Notes under the pieces: model-generated
The model's input: only the letters and a program-made list of their open reading frames with translations
What the model was told of the DNA's origin: nothing
The model's database searches: none
In this document: piece by piece, positions 41,904 through 52,542 of the stretch
How positions within the stretch are numbered: position 1 is the first letter of the stretch
Layout of the letters: each line of letters starts with the position of its first letter
Source: Arthrobacter sp. TMP15
GTDB taxonomy: Bacteria; Actinomycetota; Actinomycetes; Actinomycetales; Micrococcaceae
Direction of reading: 5' to 3'
NCBI RefSeq assembly: GCF_039529835.1
Contig: NZ_CP154262.1
Coordinates: 1,178,001-1,242,000, forward strand
DNA: 64,000 nt
Made by a program: the position numbers and the translations under genes

Positions 41904-42424
41904 GTGAGCTGCGGGCCACGCCAGAGCCCACTGACGTTGATCCCCTGACCACGCCTGCCGTGGTGAGGCAAAGAGGGTTGTTCTTTGAAGAACTCCAGGT
42001 TGGTGTGCTGTATCAGCACCGTCCTGGGCGAACACTGACCGAGACGGACAACGTTTTGTTCACCACCATGACCATGAACACTCAGGCGCTGCATCTTGAT
42101 GCCGCATTCAGTGAGGGGCAGCCGTTTGGCCAGCGCCTCATGAACTCCATGTTCACTCTGGCCACCATGGTGGGCCAATCCGTGGCCCAGCTGACGCAGG
42201 GGACCATTGTGGCGCAACTGGGAATGAGCGATATTTCCTTCCCGCATCCGCTGTTCCATGGCGATACCCTGTACACCGAAACGGTAGTCACGGACAAGCG
42301 GCTTTCCGCCTCCCGGCCCGGTCAGGGGATTGTGACTATGGAACACACCGGACGCAACCAGTCCGGCGTCGTGGTTGGAAAAGCCAGCAGGACTGCACTT
42401 TTCTGGCTTAAGCCAACCAACTAG
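41900..42424 (+). CDS. MaoC family hydratase, itaconyl/mesaconyl-CoA hydratase type
   Basis: 174-residue hot-dog protein. The active-site region [15 protein letters not shown] and downstream [12 protein letters not shown] match the branch containing mesaconyl- and itaconyl-CoA hydratases, where Asn replaces the Asp found in ordinary R-specific enoyl-CoA hydratases. Together with the next gene it corresponds to the Rv2499c-Rv2498c pair of M. tuberculosis, which serves leucine and itaconate breakdown. Here it would hydrate 3-methylglutaconyl-CoA to (S)-HMG-CoA, or itaconyl-CoA to citramalyl-CoA. ATGA overlap with the CoA-transferase gene. Confidence 0.85.
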   Translation: MSELRATPEPTDVDPLTTPAVVRQRGLFFEELQVGVLYQHRPGRTLTETDNVLFTTMTMNTQALHLDAAFSEGQPFGQRLMNSMFTLATMVGQSVAQLTQGTIVAQLGMSDISFPHPLFHGDTLYTETVVTDKRLSASRPGQGIVTMEHTGRNQSGVVVGKASRTALFWLKPTN

Positions 42425-42448
42425 AACGCCAACTATAAGGAGCACGCT

Positions 42449-43282
42449 ATTTCTCGCTACAGCGAATTCACCATGGGACCGGCACTCTTGTTCGCACCTG
42501 CTGACAGGCCTGAGCGGTTCGCCAAGGCCGCCGAGCGCTCGGATGCTGTGATTGTGGATCTAGAGGATGCCGTGGCGCCAGCGGCCAAAGCCCAGGCCCG
42601 CGAAAATATGCTCAATTCCACCCTGGATCCGGCAAAAACAATGATCCGGATCAACGCCCTGGACACGGCTGAGTCCGCATTGGATCTAGCCGCCGTGCGT
42701 GCGAGTAAATTCACCACCATCATGGTGGCCAAAGCTTCTCACGTCGATGCCATCGCAGCGCTGAGCGATTTTAGTGTGGTGGCGCTGTGTGAAAGTGCGG
42801 CAGGGGTCCTGGCGGCTGCCAAACTGGCCGAACTACCCAACGTTGTTGCGCTCATGTGGGGTGCTGAGGATCTGGTGGCCTCCCTTGGCGGTACCTCCAG
42901 CCGCTTTGTCCGCGGCCCACAGGCGGGTGGATACCGTGCCGTGGCAACCCACGCGCGCTCGCAGCTACTGCTGGCCGCTGGGGCGGCGGGCAAAGTTGCT
43001 ATTGATTCCATCTACGCCGATTTCGCGGACCTTGCTGGGCTGGCTGAAGAGGCGGAAGATGCTGTGGCCAGCGGCTTCGGCGCCAAGGCCAGCATTCATC
43101 CCTCCCAGGTTGCCGTGATCCGCGACGCTTACCGTCCCACTGCTGCGGAGGTGAGCGCGGCTGGCGAATTATTGGCGGCGGCCGATGCCGCAGGGACCGG
43201 CGTATTCGCCTACAAGGGGCAGATGGTGGATGGCCCAATTTTGCTCCACGCCAGGCAAACCCTGCGCCGCTCCGCCACCTAA
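42449..43282 (+). CDS. citE: HpcH/HpaI (CitE-like) CoA-ester lyase, probable AUU start
   Basis: About 277 residues. Conserved metal and substrate residues are visible in LFAPADRPERF, VIVDLEDAVAP, ALCESAAGV and MWGAEDLVASLGG. By analogy to M. tuberculosis Rv2498c it cleaves (S)-HMG-CoA or citramalyl-CoA to acetyl-CoA plus acetoacetate or pyruvate. The first ATG (42473) leaves only one residue before the conserved GPALLF and has no ribosome-binding site at the right distance. An in-frame ATT at 42449 lies six bases after AAGGAG and adds eight residues, so AUU initiation is likely; a base error or a start at 42473 remains possible. Confidence 0.8.
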   Translation: MSRYSEFTMGPALLFAPADRPERFAKAAERSDAVIVDLEDAVAPAAKAQARENMLNSTLDPAKTMIRINALDTAESALDLAAVRASKFTTIMVAKASHVDAIAALSDFSVVALCESAAGVLAAAKLAELPNVVALMWGAEDLVASLGGTSSRFVRGPQAGGYRAVATHARSQLLLAAGAAGKVAIDSIYADFADLAGLAEEAEDAVASGFGAKASIHPSQVAVIRDAYRPTAAEVSAAGELLAAADAAGTGVFAYKGQMVDGPILLHARQTLRRSAT

Positions 43283-43286
43283 CCCC

Positions 43287-43364
43287 TGACGCTCGCTCAC
43301 TCCACGTTGTGTTTTCCTTGACGCTCGCTCACTCCACGTCATGTTTTCCCTGACGCTCGCTCAC
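43287..43364. repeat. Second locus of the 32-bp tandem repeat (about 2.4 copies)
   Basis: Copies begin at 43287, 43319 and 43351 with a 32-bp period and share TGACGCTCGCTCACTCCACG and the TGTTTTCC tail with the 6221-6303 array, in the same orientation. It begins four bases after the citE stop. Confidence 0.9.
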
Positions 43365-43456
43365 CTAAGGTTCTGTTCAGGAACGGGATTGAGCATGCCG
43401 GAGTCCCCACGGGATGTTGCGTTGAAACGGAGAGCTTTTTCCGCGGCTTGAGCCAT
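43361..43456 (-). CDS. Possible small ORF upstream of dxr, divergent
   Basis: A 31-codon frame starts with ATG at 43456 and ends with a TGA that lies in the last 32-bp repeat copy; it reads [17 protein letters not shown] and continues to NLR. There is no clear ribosome-binding site and I recognise no family. It may be chance, or a gene whose end was replaced by repeat DNA. Listed because it fills an otherwise unexplained stretch. Confidence 0.2.
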   Translation of the reverse strand: MAQAAEKALRFNATSRGDSGMLNPVPEQNLR

Positions 43457-43498
43457 GGTGAGTACCTGGCCTGGCCACTAGTGCGGAATACTGGTGTT

Positions 43499-44713
43499 AT
43501 GGCGAATCGTAAAATAATCATCCTCGGCTCAACTGGTTCTGTCGGCACACAGGCGATGGATGTTGTGGAACATGCCAAGCTGGCCGATGGGAGCCCGCGC
43601 TTTACCGTCACAGCGCTAAGCGCTGGCGGAAACAACCTTGATTTGCTGGCCCGGCAGGCTGTTGAACTGCGGGTTTTGGCGGTGGGTACGGCGTCGGACG
43701 ACGCCGGTCGCTTGCGTTCGCTGATTGACTCACATGCCGCTGCGGCTGGCCTGAAAGGCTTTGCACCAGAGATCTTGGCCGGAGCGGATGCTTCGACACG
43801 TATTGCCGCGTGGGGAGCGGGGACAGCCTCTGCCGCTGATGTGGTGCTTAATGGCATCACCGGATCCATTGGGTTGGCGCCCACGTTGGCGGCGTTGGGG
43901 ACAACCGCCATTTTGGCGCTGGCCAACAAAGAGTCATTGATTGTTGGCGGAGCTTTGGTTAAAGACGCCGCTTCGCCGGGTCAATTGGTCCCTGTGGACT
44001 CAGAACATTCAGCCCTGGCCCAAGCCCTGCGTTCAGGCTCTGCGGATGAAGTAGACAAGCTGATAGTGACAGCGTCCGGCGGACCTTTCCGCGGCCGCAG
44101 CCGGGAAGAGTTGGCGCATGTCACACCGGAACAGGCACTCAACCACCCCACATGGGATATGGGCCCCATGGTCACCACAAATTCAGCGACATTGGTCAAC
44201 AAGGGGCTGGAAGTCATTGAAGCCCATCTGCTTTTCGATGTGCCGCTAGATCGAATTCAAGCTGTAGTCCATCCGCAATCGGTGGTCCATTCAATGGTGC
44301 AGTTCACGGACGGTTCCACGCTGGCCCAGGCTTCCCCGCCGGATATGCGGCTGCCCATCGCCATGGGATTGGGATGGCCGGATCGAGTACCCGGGGCAGT
44401 TCCGCCCTGTGACTGGACAAAGGCTGCCACCTGGACATTTGAGCCACTGGATAACGTGGCGTTTCCCGCCGTCGAACTTGCCAAGGACGCTGCGCGTCGG
44501 GGGAGTACCTGCCCTGCCGTATATAACGCTGCCAACGAAGAAGCAGTCCATGCTTTTCACGCCGGGCGGATAAGCTTTCTGGATATTGTGGACACGATTG
44601 CGCAGGTTCTCAGCGAACACACACCCGGTTCGCAGCTGACGCTCGAAACCGTATTGGAAGCTGAAGTCTGGGCACGGGCGCGAGCCAACGAGTTATTGGA
44701 TGCCAAGGTTTAG
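43499..44713 (+). CDS. dxr: 1-deoxy-D-xylulose 5-phosphate reductoisomerase
   Basis: DXR makes 2-C-methyl-D-erythritol 4-phosphate, the second step of the MEP isoprenoid pathway. The NADPH motif [16 protein letters not shown] is at the N-terminus, the catalytic and metal-binding [12 protein letters not shown] near 160-171, and [18 protein letters not shown] near 218. I place the start at ATG 43499 (MANRKII, 404 residues); AATACT six bases upstream indicates a leaderless transcript. The longer frame from 43448 adds 17 residues not expected in the family. rseP follows after 25 bp. Confidence 0.95.
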   Translation: MANRKIIILGSTGSVGTQAMDVVEHAKLADGSPRFTVTALSAGGNNLDLLARQAVELRVLAVGTASDDAGRLRSLIDSHAAAAGLKGFAPEILAGADASTRIAAWGAGTASAADVVLNGITGSIGLAPTLAALGTTAILALANKESLIVGGALVKDAASPGQLVPVDSEHSALAQALRSGSADEVDKLIVTASGGPFRGRSREELAHVTPEQALNHPTWDMGPMVTTNSATLVNKGLEVIEAHLLFDVPLDRIQAVVHPQSVVHSMVQFTDGSTLAQASPPDMRLPIAMGLGWPDRVPGAVPPCDWTKAATWTFEPLDNVAFPAVELAKDAARRGSTCPAVYNAANEEAVHAFHAGRISFLDIVDTIAQVLSEHTPGSQLTLETVLEAEVWARARANELLDAKV

Positions 44714-44738
44714 AACAATTGAGCAAAGAAAGTAAATT

Positions 44739-46067
44739 GTGACTGTACTGCTTTTCATCGGTGGAGTGGCCTTCGTAGCCATTGGTATTGCCGTGTCCAT
44801 CGCCTTGCATGAAGTGGGCCACCTGCTGCCCGCCAAACTGTTCAACGTTCGCGTAACGCGGTACATGATTGGTTTTGGACCCACAATGTTCTCCCGCAAA
44901 AAGGGTGAAACTGAATACGGTATCAAGGCCATTCCCGCCGGTGGCTATGTGGCGATGGTGGGGATGTACCCACCGAACCGTTCCGATGGCAGTGTGCGCC
45001 CCTCCAGCACCGGCATGTTTCAAACCTTGGCCAGCGAAGCGCGCAGTGCTGCCCACGAAGAAGTTGGCCCGGAGGATTCCAACAGGGTGTTCTATAAACT
45101 GCCCGTCTGGAAAAAGATCATCATCATGCTGGGCGGGCCCTTCATGAATCTACTGATCGGCGTTGTGCTCATGGCAGTGCTGTTGATGGGGTTTGGCTCT
45201 GCGCAAGCCACCACAACGCTTTCTGAAGTCAATGCGTGTCAGGTGGCCTATGGCCAACCTGTGCCCACCGACCTAAATAACTGCACCAAAACTCCAGCCG
45301 CCGCGGCCGGACTGCTTCCAGGGGATTCCATCACGTCCTTTGATGGTCAGGCCGTCACGGATTGGACTGCTTTTACAGAGCGAGTTCGAGCCTCTGCAGG
45401 CAAGAACGTAGCCCTCGTGTACGAACGTGGCGGGAAGAGCATCTCCACCACCATTACCCCGGTTTTGACTGCGCGTCCCGTCATTGACGCCAATGGATTG
45501 GCGCAAGTGGATGACGCTGGCAAAGCGGTTACCGTGCAAGCGGGTTTCCTTGGAGTTGGCCCCACCTCAGCCATGGTGCCGCAGCCGGCCTCGGCCGTGC
45601 TGCCGGCGGTGGCCCACAACGTCACTCAAATTGGCGGTGTGGTCTTCCAACTGCCACAGAAACTTGTTGGTGTGGCCAAAGCAGCATTTAGTTCCGAACC
45701 GCGAGATCCCAACGGTCCCATCTCTGTGGTTGGTGTTGGGCGTGTAGCCGGTGAAGTTGCAGCCATGGAGGAGGTGCCGCTCAGTGCCCGGGCCGCAACA
45801 CTCATCGGTTTGCTGGCCGGAGTGAACCTGGCATTGTTTGTCTTCAACCTCATTCCGTTGCTCCCGCTCGACGGCGGTCACGTCCTAGGTGCGCTATATG
45901 AAGGTGCGCGGCGCACTGTTGCCAAGGTATTCAAGCGACGGGACCCAGGTCCCTTCGACATCGCCAAGCTATTGCCGGTCACCTATGTGGCAGCCATAGT
46001 CCTGATAGGCATGGGTGCGCTGTTGATTTATGCTGACATTGTGAAGCCTGTCAATCTCTTCGGATAG
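44739..46067 (+). CDS. rseP: Site-2 metalloprotease RseP/Rip1-like
   Basis: 442-residue intramembrane zinc protease that releases regulators by cutting their membrane helices. The zinc motif HEVGH is at residues 24-28 in the first helix. A PDZ domain lies around 175-290, and the second metal motif is LPLDGGHVLGALYEG near 376. The GTG start begins MTVLLFIGG. Position between dxr and ispG is the actinobacterial norm (rip1 in M. tuberculosis). Likely substrates are anti-sigma factors and envelope proteins; they cannot be read from this window. Confidence 0.95.
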   Translation: MTVLLFIGGVAFVAIGIAVSIALHEVGHLLPAKLFNVRVTRYMIGFGPTMFSRKKGETEYGIKAIPAGGYVAMVGMYPPNRSDGSVRPSSTGMFQTLASEARSAAHEEVGPEDSNRVFYKLPVWKKIIIMLGGPFMNLLIGVVLMAVLLMGFGSAQATTTLSEVNACQVAYGQPVPTDLNNCTKTPAAAAGLLPGDSITSFDGQAVTDWTAFTERVRASAGKNVALVYERGGKSISTTITPVLTARPVIDANGLAQVDDAGKAVTVQAGFLGVGPTSAMVPQPASAVLPAVAHNVTQIGGVVFQLPQKLVGVAKAAFSSEPRDPNGPISVVGVGRVAGEVAAMEEVPLSARAATLIGLLAGVNLALFVFNLIPLLPLDGGHVLGALYEGARRTVAKVFKRRDPGPFDIAKLLPVTYVAAIVLIGMGALLIYADIVKPVNLFG

Positions 46068-46145
46068 GGAGAGTTGCTTCGGGGTCTTGTTGGTTTTTTT
46101 ACAGGCGCACAGTCCGCAAATTCTTCCCCAGACAAACATAAACGG

Positions 46146-46174
46146 TTGATTACTAGGAAACAATCAATTATGGT
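46146..46174 (+). promoter_or_regulatory. Promoter with overlapping inverted repeat before the SatD-like gene
   Basis: TTGATT (46146-46151), a 17-bp spacer, TATGGT (46169-46174), then six bases to the ATG at 46181: a leaderless sigma-70-type promoter. TTGATT and AATCAA (46162-46167) form an inverted repeat that covers the -35 and spacer, a likely operator. Confidence 0.65.
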
Positions 46175-46180
46175 TTAGTC

Positions 46181-46789
46181 ATGTTTGTTTTGACGATCGA
46201 TCAGCGTGGTAGCCGCGTTCATGGCGATAAAGTTCCGCGGCTTTTGGCCGCGCTTGCCGACATTGACGCTCTTCGCGGCTTCGAGCGCTCTGTTGGTGAT
46301 GAAGTGCAAGGAGTTATTGCGGACCCTGACGCGGTGGTTGAAGTGGTGGCGAGGGTTTTACGTGTTCATGATTGGTACATCGGGATAGGGGTCGGAGATG
46401 TGGGTCTACCCTTGCCTCCCAGCTCGCGCGAAGGAGCGGGCAATGCCTTTGTTGCCGCCCGCGAAGCTGTTGATGCTGCCAAAAAAACGGGCGAACGTGT
46501 CCCACTCAGTGTCAGAACTGTAGCCGGCTCGGAATGGGCGGATGCAGCAGAAGCTGTCCTGGTCTTGTTTGGTGATCTGATCCGGCGGCGGTCCCAAGCT
46601 GAATGGCGGGTTTTGGATGCGCTTAAGGCCTCTCCCAACTCGACGCAAAAACAGGTTGCAGCTCACTTGGGGATCAGCCCTCAAGCCGTCAGTAAGGCGA
46701 TTCTCCGATCAGGTCACCACGAAGAGCTCAACGGACGTAAGGCAGCCAGGCTGCTCCTAAACCACGTAGAACCTGTCTCACACGGCTGA
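46181..46789 (+). CDS. SatD-like protein with C-terminal helix-turn-helix
   Basis: 202 residues. The N-terminal two thirds match the SatD pattern: IDQRGSR at the start, SVGDEVQGVIADP near 38, WYIGIGVGDV near 67 and GNAFVAAREAVDAA near 88. The C-terminal 60 residues are a winged helix (STQKQVAAHLGISPQAVSKAILRSG). SatD was named from the streptococcal sat locus, but its molecular function is not established. The promoter-overlapping inverted repeat suggests autoregulation. It inserts, with the next two genes, between rseP and ispG. Confidence 0.75.
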   Translation: MFVLTIDQRGSRVHGDKVPRLLAALADIDALRGFERSVGDEVQGVIADPDAVVEVVARVLRVHDWYIGIGVGDVGLPLPPSSREGAGNAFVAAREAVDAAKKTGERVPLSVRTVAGSEWADAAEAVLVLFGDLIRRRSQAEWRVLDALKASPNSTQKQVAAHLGISPQAVSKAILRSGHHEELNGRKAARLLLNHVEPVSHG

Positions 46790-46908
46790 ACTTTTCAGGC
46801 CCCGGCCCCTCTGGAATGTCAGTGCAGGGCGCTAGTGTGAAAGTCCTGAACTATTTCTCGCGACGATGCCAGCAGCTGCTCCGCAGTGGGCTGGCTTAAG
46901 GAGGCACC

Positions 46909-47427
46909 ATGGAAGCGATCTGGATTGCTGTGGCCTTGATCGTGGCTGTGGCTTGTGGGTGGCCAGTCACAGCCGGCATTTTAGTGTTGGCGAAGTCCAA
47001 GCCAGTGCTGGCAATCGATGCCGCAGAGTCCATGGAGAGCCCGGCGCCAACGCCAATCAGTGAATTACCTCCTGCTGCTGGCACGGAAATGACATCTGAA
47101 GTGCAGATGAGCACGGTCGAGGAAACTCCGGGCAGAACTGGAACTACTCCCGAAGAAGGCAGCGGGTCCGGGCCCCCAGCTACAGGTGAGGTTTTGCGCG
47201 GAGGCCTGCTTATTGGGTTTCTTGAACGTGCGGCTGTCACCGTGGCCATCCTCTCCGGTCAGCCGGTGGCGATTGCCTATGTGGTGGCTATCAAGGGTTT
47301 GGGTAGGTATCCGGAATTGAAAAATACGCCAGGAGCCAGTGAGCGCTTTATTATTGGCACGCTAGCCTCGATGTTGTGGGCGGCCAGTGTTGCGGTCCTC
47401 GTGAAAACCCTGCTGCATATAGGCTGA
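46909..47427 (+). CDS. Conserved membrane protein, unknown function
   Basis: 172 residues; the ATG follows AAGGAGG closely. One helix at 4-27, a disordered Pro/Thr/Ser/Glu-rich segment (about 40-95), then two or three helices. The C-terminal block with GLGRYPEL and ERFIIGTLASMLWA is the conserved part and is often found beside SatD-like genes. I do not recognise a function. Being downstream of the SatD-like gene, with 119 bp between, it may be the membrane partner of that regulator, analogous to SatD-SatE pairs. Confidence 0.7.
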   Translation: MEAIWIAVALIVAVACGWPVTAGILVLAKSKPVLAIDAAESMESPAPTPISELPPAAGTEMTSEVQMSTVEETPGRTGTTPEEGSGSGPPATGEVLRGGLLIGFLERAAVTVAILSGQPVAIAYVVAIKGLGRYPELKNTPGASERFIIGTLASMLWAASVAVLVKTLLHIG

Positions 47428-47431
47428 AACT

Positions 47432-47722
47432 ATGTTTATTTTCGCTGTTGAGTACATTTATGGTCCGGAAGCTGAAGCAGCCCGTGTGGAGCACCGCCCC
47501 AAGCACAGGGAATGGCTTGCCGCCCAGGCAGAGGCTGAAGTGGTGTTGGCTTCCGGTCCTTACGCTGACGGGGCCGGGGCGCTGCTGATTTTCCGCGCAG
47601 AAAATGAAGCTGCTGTGCAACAGATTGTTTCTCAGGATCCAATGACGATTGGTGGCGGCGTGACCGGTTTGAAGATTTCCGGCTGGAATCCTGTGATCGG
47701 TCAACTCAGTCAATACGTGTGA
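47432..47722 (+). CDS. YciI family protein
   Basis: 96 residues with the small alpha/beta YciI fold: an N-terminal strand FIFAVEYIYG, the conserved R-P-x-H-R-E-W-L (EHRPKHREWLAA) with the putative catalytic His, and ASGPYADGAGALLIF. YciI-like proteins are related to EthD/muconolactone isomerase folds; most have no assigned reaction. It starts four bases after the membrane protein gene. TAGGCT six bases before the ATG could be a -10 for an additional leaderless transcript. Confidence 0.85.
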   Translation: MFIFAVEYIYGPEAEAARVEHRPKHREWLAAQAEAEVVLASGPYADGAGALLIFRAENEAAVQQIVSQDPMTIGGGVTGLKISGWNPVIGQLSQYV

Positions 47723-47854
47723 TAGCCCTCATTGGTCCTCACACAGGTGGGATCGAGCTTACAATCAAAGATAGATATTGCGGGACTCTTTAGTGGTACC
47801 ACAAACCGGTACAGCTGCCGCAGTGTTAGATAAATGAACTCCAAGGAGCATATT

Positions 47855-49021
47855 TTGACCTCCGTCAGTCTCGGCATGCCGCCGCTGCCACCGCCAGTGC
47901 TTGCGCCGCGCCGCAAAACCCGGCAAATCAAGGTCGGCTCGGTTGGTGTGGGGTCGGATTCGCCCATCAGCGTGCAGTCGATGACAACCACAAAAACCAC
48001 TGATATAAACGCCACCCTTCAGCAGATCGCTGAACTAACAGCGTCCGGTTGCGACATTGTGCGTGTAGCCTGTCCGTCGCAGGATGATGCCGATGCGTTG
48101 CCTATTATTGCCCGGAAGTCTCAGATCCCTGTTATTGCTGACATCCACTTCCAGCCGAAGTATGTCTTTGCAGCGATCGAAGCTGGCTGTGCCGCTGTCC
48201 GCGTGAACCCTGGCAATATTCGCAAATTTGATGACCAGATTAAAGAAATTGCTAAGGCTGCCAAGGATCATGGCACGTCCATCCGCATTGGTGTGAATGC
48301 CGGTTCGCTGGAACCGGGAATTATGAAGAAGTACGGCAAGGCAACCCCTGAGGCCCTGGTTGAGTCGGCCGTGTGGGAAGCGTCCTTGTTCGAAGAGCAT
48401 GGCTTTCATGATTTCAAAATCTCCGTGAAACACAACGATCCTGTCATCATGGTTGCCGCCTATGAGTTGCTTGCCGAGCAGGGTGACTGGCCCCTGCACC
48501 TTGGTGTTACTGAGGCCGGGCCTGCGTTCCAGGGCACCATCAAATCAGCTACGGCGTTTGGCGCGCTGCTCGCCAAGGGCATTGGCGATACCATTCGCGT
48601 GTCACTTTCCGCCCCGCCAGTGGAGGAAATCAAGGTTGGCAACCAGATTCTGCAATCGCTGAATCTTCGTCCTCGCAAACTGGAAATAGTCTCTTGCCCC
48701 TCCTGTGGACGCGCCCAGGTTGATGTCTACAAATTGGCCGAAGAAGTTACTGCCGGCCTTGAAGGCATGGAAGTACCTTTGCGCGTTGCCGTGATGGGTT
48801 GTGTGGTCAATGGACCTGGCGAGGCTCGCGAAGCTGACCTTGGTGTTGCCTCTGGTAACGGCAAGGGACAGATATTTGTGAAGGGAGAAGTCATCAAGAC
48901 TGTCCCTGAAGACCAAATTGTTGAGACACTCATTGAAGAAGCCATGAGGCTTGCCGAAGAGATGGAGTCCGATGCGGATGACACGACTCTCGCGGGTGGC
49001 CCCGTGGTTAGCGTCTCCTAA
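47855..49021 (+). CDS. ispG: 4-hydroxy-3-methylbut-2-enyl diphosphate synthase
   Basis: IspG (GcpE) reduces methylerythritol cyclodiphosphate in the MEP pathway with a 4Fe-4S cluster. Cluster ligands are in [10 protein letters not shown] and [10 protein letters not shown] near the C-terminus; [12 protein letters not shown] and [10 protein letters not shown] mark the TIM barrel. I prefer the TTG at 47855 ([10 protein letters not shown], 388 residues): AAGGAG lies six bases before it, and TTAGAT at 47824-47829 would start transcription between this site and the ATG at 47834. The GNAT gene overlaps its 3' end. Confidence 0.94.
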   Translation: MTSVSLGMPPLPPPVLAPRRKTRQIKVGSVGVGSDSPISVQSMTTTKTTDINATLQQIAELTASGCDIVRVACPSQDDADALPIIARKSQIPVIADIHFQPKYVFAAIEAGCAAVRVNPGNIRKFDDQIKEIAKAAKDHGTSIRIGVNAGSLEPGIMKKYGKATPEALVESAVWEASLFEEHGFHDFKISVKHNDPVIMVAAYELLAEQGDWPLHLGVTEAGPAFQGTIKSATAFGALLAKGIGDTIRVSLSAPPVEEIKVGNQILQSLNLRPRKLEIVSCPSCGRAQVDVYKLAEEVTAGLEGMEVPLRVAVMGCVVNGPGEAREADLGVASGNGKGQIFVKGEVIKTVPEDQIVETLIEEAMRLAEEMESDADDTTLAGGPVVSVS

Positions 49022-49871
49022 GCTAAAACGCCACGAACCGGTGCGTGTCCTGGTCCATGCGGACACGGATGCGCTCCGGGTGCTGGTTGCGCGCGACCGC
49101 GTTGCCAACGTGTTTGTTGACTCGCTTATCAATCAAAACAACAGCGCCGTTCCACCCCATGCCGGAGCCGTCATGCTGGGTTATTTTATGGACGACGGCG
49201 TGAGCTTGGCTGCCGCTTGTTGGGTGGGCTCAAACGTGGTCCCAGTTCAGGCAACGGCGGAACACGCTGTTGTTTTTGCGCGGTGGATTGTTGAGCACTG
49301 GCAACCACATGCCTCCATTTTTGGCCCGGCTGAGCCCACGCTTGCGCTAATGGAGGTACTGCATGAGGCGGGCATCCGGGCCCAAGAAATTCGGGCTAAC
49401 CAGCCCCTACTGACATTGTCAGGTCCTCCGCTGATTGCACCGAACCACGCACTGGTGGTGGGCAACAGTAGGCAGTTTAATCAGCTGCTCATCGCTGCTG
49501 CAGCCATGTTTGAGGAGGAAGTGGGCTATTCGCCTTTCCTGGGTGGAGATGGCAGCTACCGCCGTAGGGTGGCGTGGCTGATCAGTCACGGCTATTCCTT
49601 TCTTCATGATGAAACCGGCGGGGAAATCATTTTCAAGGCGGATCTAGGCGCTGTAACGAAATTCGCCACCCAGGTGCAGGGCGTCTGGATGAACCCCCGG
49701 TATCGCGGACAGGGACGTAGCGCCAGCTACATGGCAGCTGCGGTGTTGTTGGCCCAAGTGCATGCCCCTATCACCAGTCTTTACGTCAATGACTACAACA
49801 CTCGTGCCCGGGCCGTGTATGAACAGGTGGGGTTTGCGCAGGTGGGAACGTTCGCCACCGTGTTGTTTTAG
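48978..49871 (+). CDS. GNAT family acetyltransferase with DUF4081-like N-terminus
   Basis: About 297 residues. The N-terminal half ([28 protein letters not shown]) matches the DUF4081 module that precedes the GNAT domain in a conserved actinobacterial protein next to ispG (Rv2867c in M. tuberculosis). The C-terminal GNAT core has the acetyl-CoA loop [19 protein letters not shown] and the final [17 protein letters not shown]. The start is uncertain: ATG 48978, ATG 48972 or GTG 48996 all overlap ispG by 26-50 bases. Acceptor unknown. Confidence 0.82.
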   Translation: MTRLSRVAPWLASPKLKRHEPVRVLVHADTDALRVLVARDRVANVFVDSLINQNNSAVPPHAGAVMLGYFMDDGVSLAAACWVGSNVVPVQATAEHAVVFARWIVEHWQPHASIFGPAEPTLALMEVLHEAGIRAQEIRANQPLLTLSGPPLIAPNHALVVGNSRQFNQLLIAAAAMFEEEVGYSPFLGGDGSYRRRVAWLISHGYSFLHDETGGEIIFKADLGAVTKFATQVQGVWMNPRYRGQGRSASYMAAAVLLAQVHAPITSLYVNDYNTRARAVYEQVGFAQVGTFATVLF

Positions 49872-49904
49872 CCCCGAGGGTGTGTCCCGCACCTCATTGT
49901 GCGC

Positions 49905-49929
49905 TACGATTATGCAACTTGTTGCGCAA
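49905..49929 (+). promoter_or_regulatory. Promoter and candidate PadR operator before the flavoenzyme gene
   Basis: TACGAT (49905-49910) is a plausible -10. At the expected start lie GCAAC-TT-GTTGC (49914-49925) and, overlapping it, the perfect palindrome TTGCGCAA (49922-49929). AAGGAG follows at 49929-49934. A PadR gene is the second gene of this operon. Confidence 0.5.
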
Positions 49930-49941
49930 AGGAGTGCATGA

Positions 49942-51968
<2,027 letters not shown>

Positions 51969-51969
<1 letters not shown>

Positions 51970-52502
51970 TGTCGCTCACTCATGCCATTTTGACTTCACT
52001 GCTTGAAAGGCCGTGCACCGGGGCTGAATTGGCGCGGAGGTTCGATAAATCGCTGGGACATTTTTGGCAGGCTACGCACCAACAAATTTATAAAGAGTTG
52101 GGCAAAATGGAGCACAGTGGGCTGCTTGAGGCCCGCGGGTTAGCTACCGTGCGGGGGCAACAAAGGCATTTTGAGGTGCTGGAGCCTGGTCGTAGTGCTC
52201 TGCAAACGTGGTGCGCCGGCCCGGGTAAACCCCGCCCCATCAGGGACGAGCTTTTAGTGCGTTTGCGGGCGGCAGCAGTGTTGGGAAATGTGGATATCAC
52301 AGGTGAGCTGCGGCGGCATGAAAAGTTACACGGGCAGAGCCTAGAAGGATTCGAGAGCATTGAACGGCGTGACTTTGACGCGGACGGTGTCCTTTCCGTG
52401 GCGGATGAATTGCAGCTGGCTGTTCTGCGAGCTGGGATTGCGTATGAGCGGTCGTGGCTAGCGTGGTGTGAACAGACGCTCAGTACCCTGGACAGAAGCT
52501 GA
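51969..52502 (+). CDS. PadR family transcriptional regulator
   Basis: 177 residues. A winged helix at 1-85 (HAILTSLLERPCTGAELARRF ... QIYKELGKMEHSGLLEAR pattern) and a C-terminal helical dimerisation region, as in PadR-s1-type regulators. Its ATG overlaps the stop of the flavoenzyme gene (TAATG), so it is made together with the enzyme and probably represses the shared promoter until an inducer appears. Confidence 0.9.
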
Positions 52503-52542
52503 CGGCGCTGGGCACTTGTTCCGGCACAGTCGCAAACCGAGC

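Noticed and set aside
40398-42445. Long antisense frames opposite the CoA-transferase and MaoC genes
   Set aside because: Both are shadows of conserved genes; they cross gene borders and the 17-bp repeat array and match no family.
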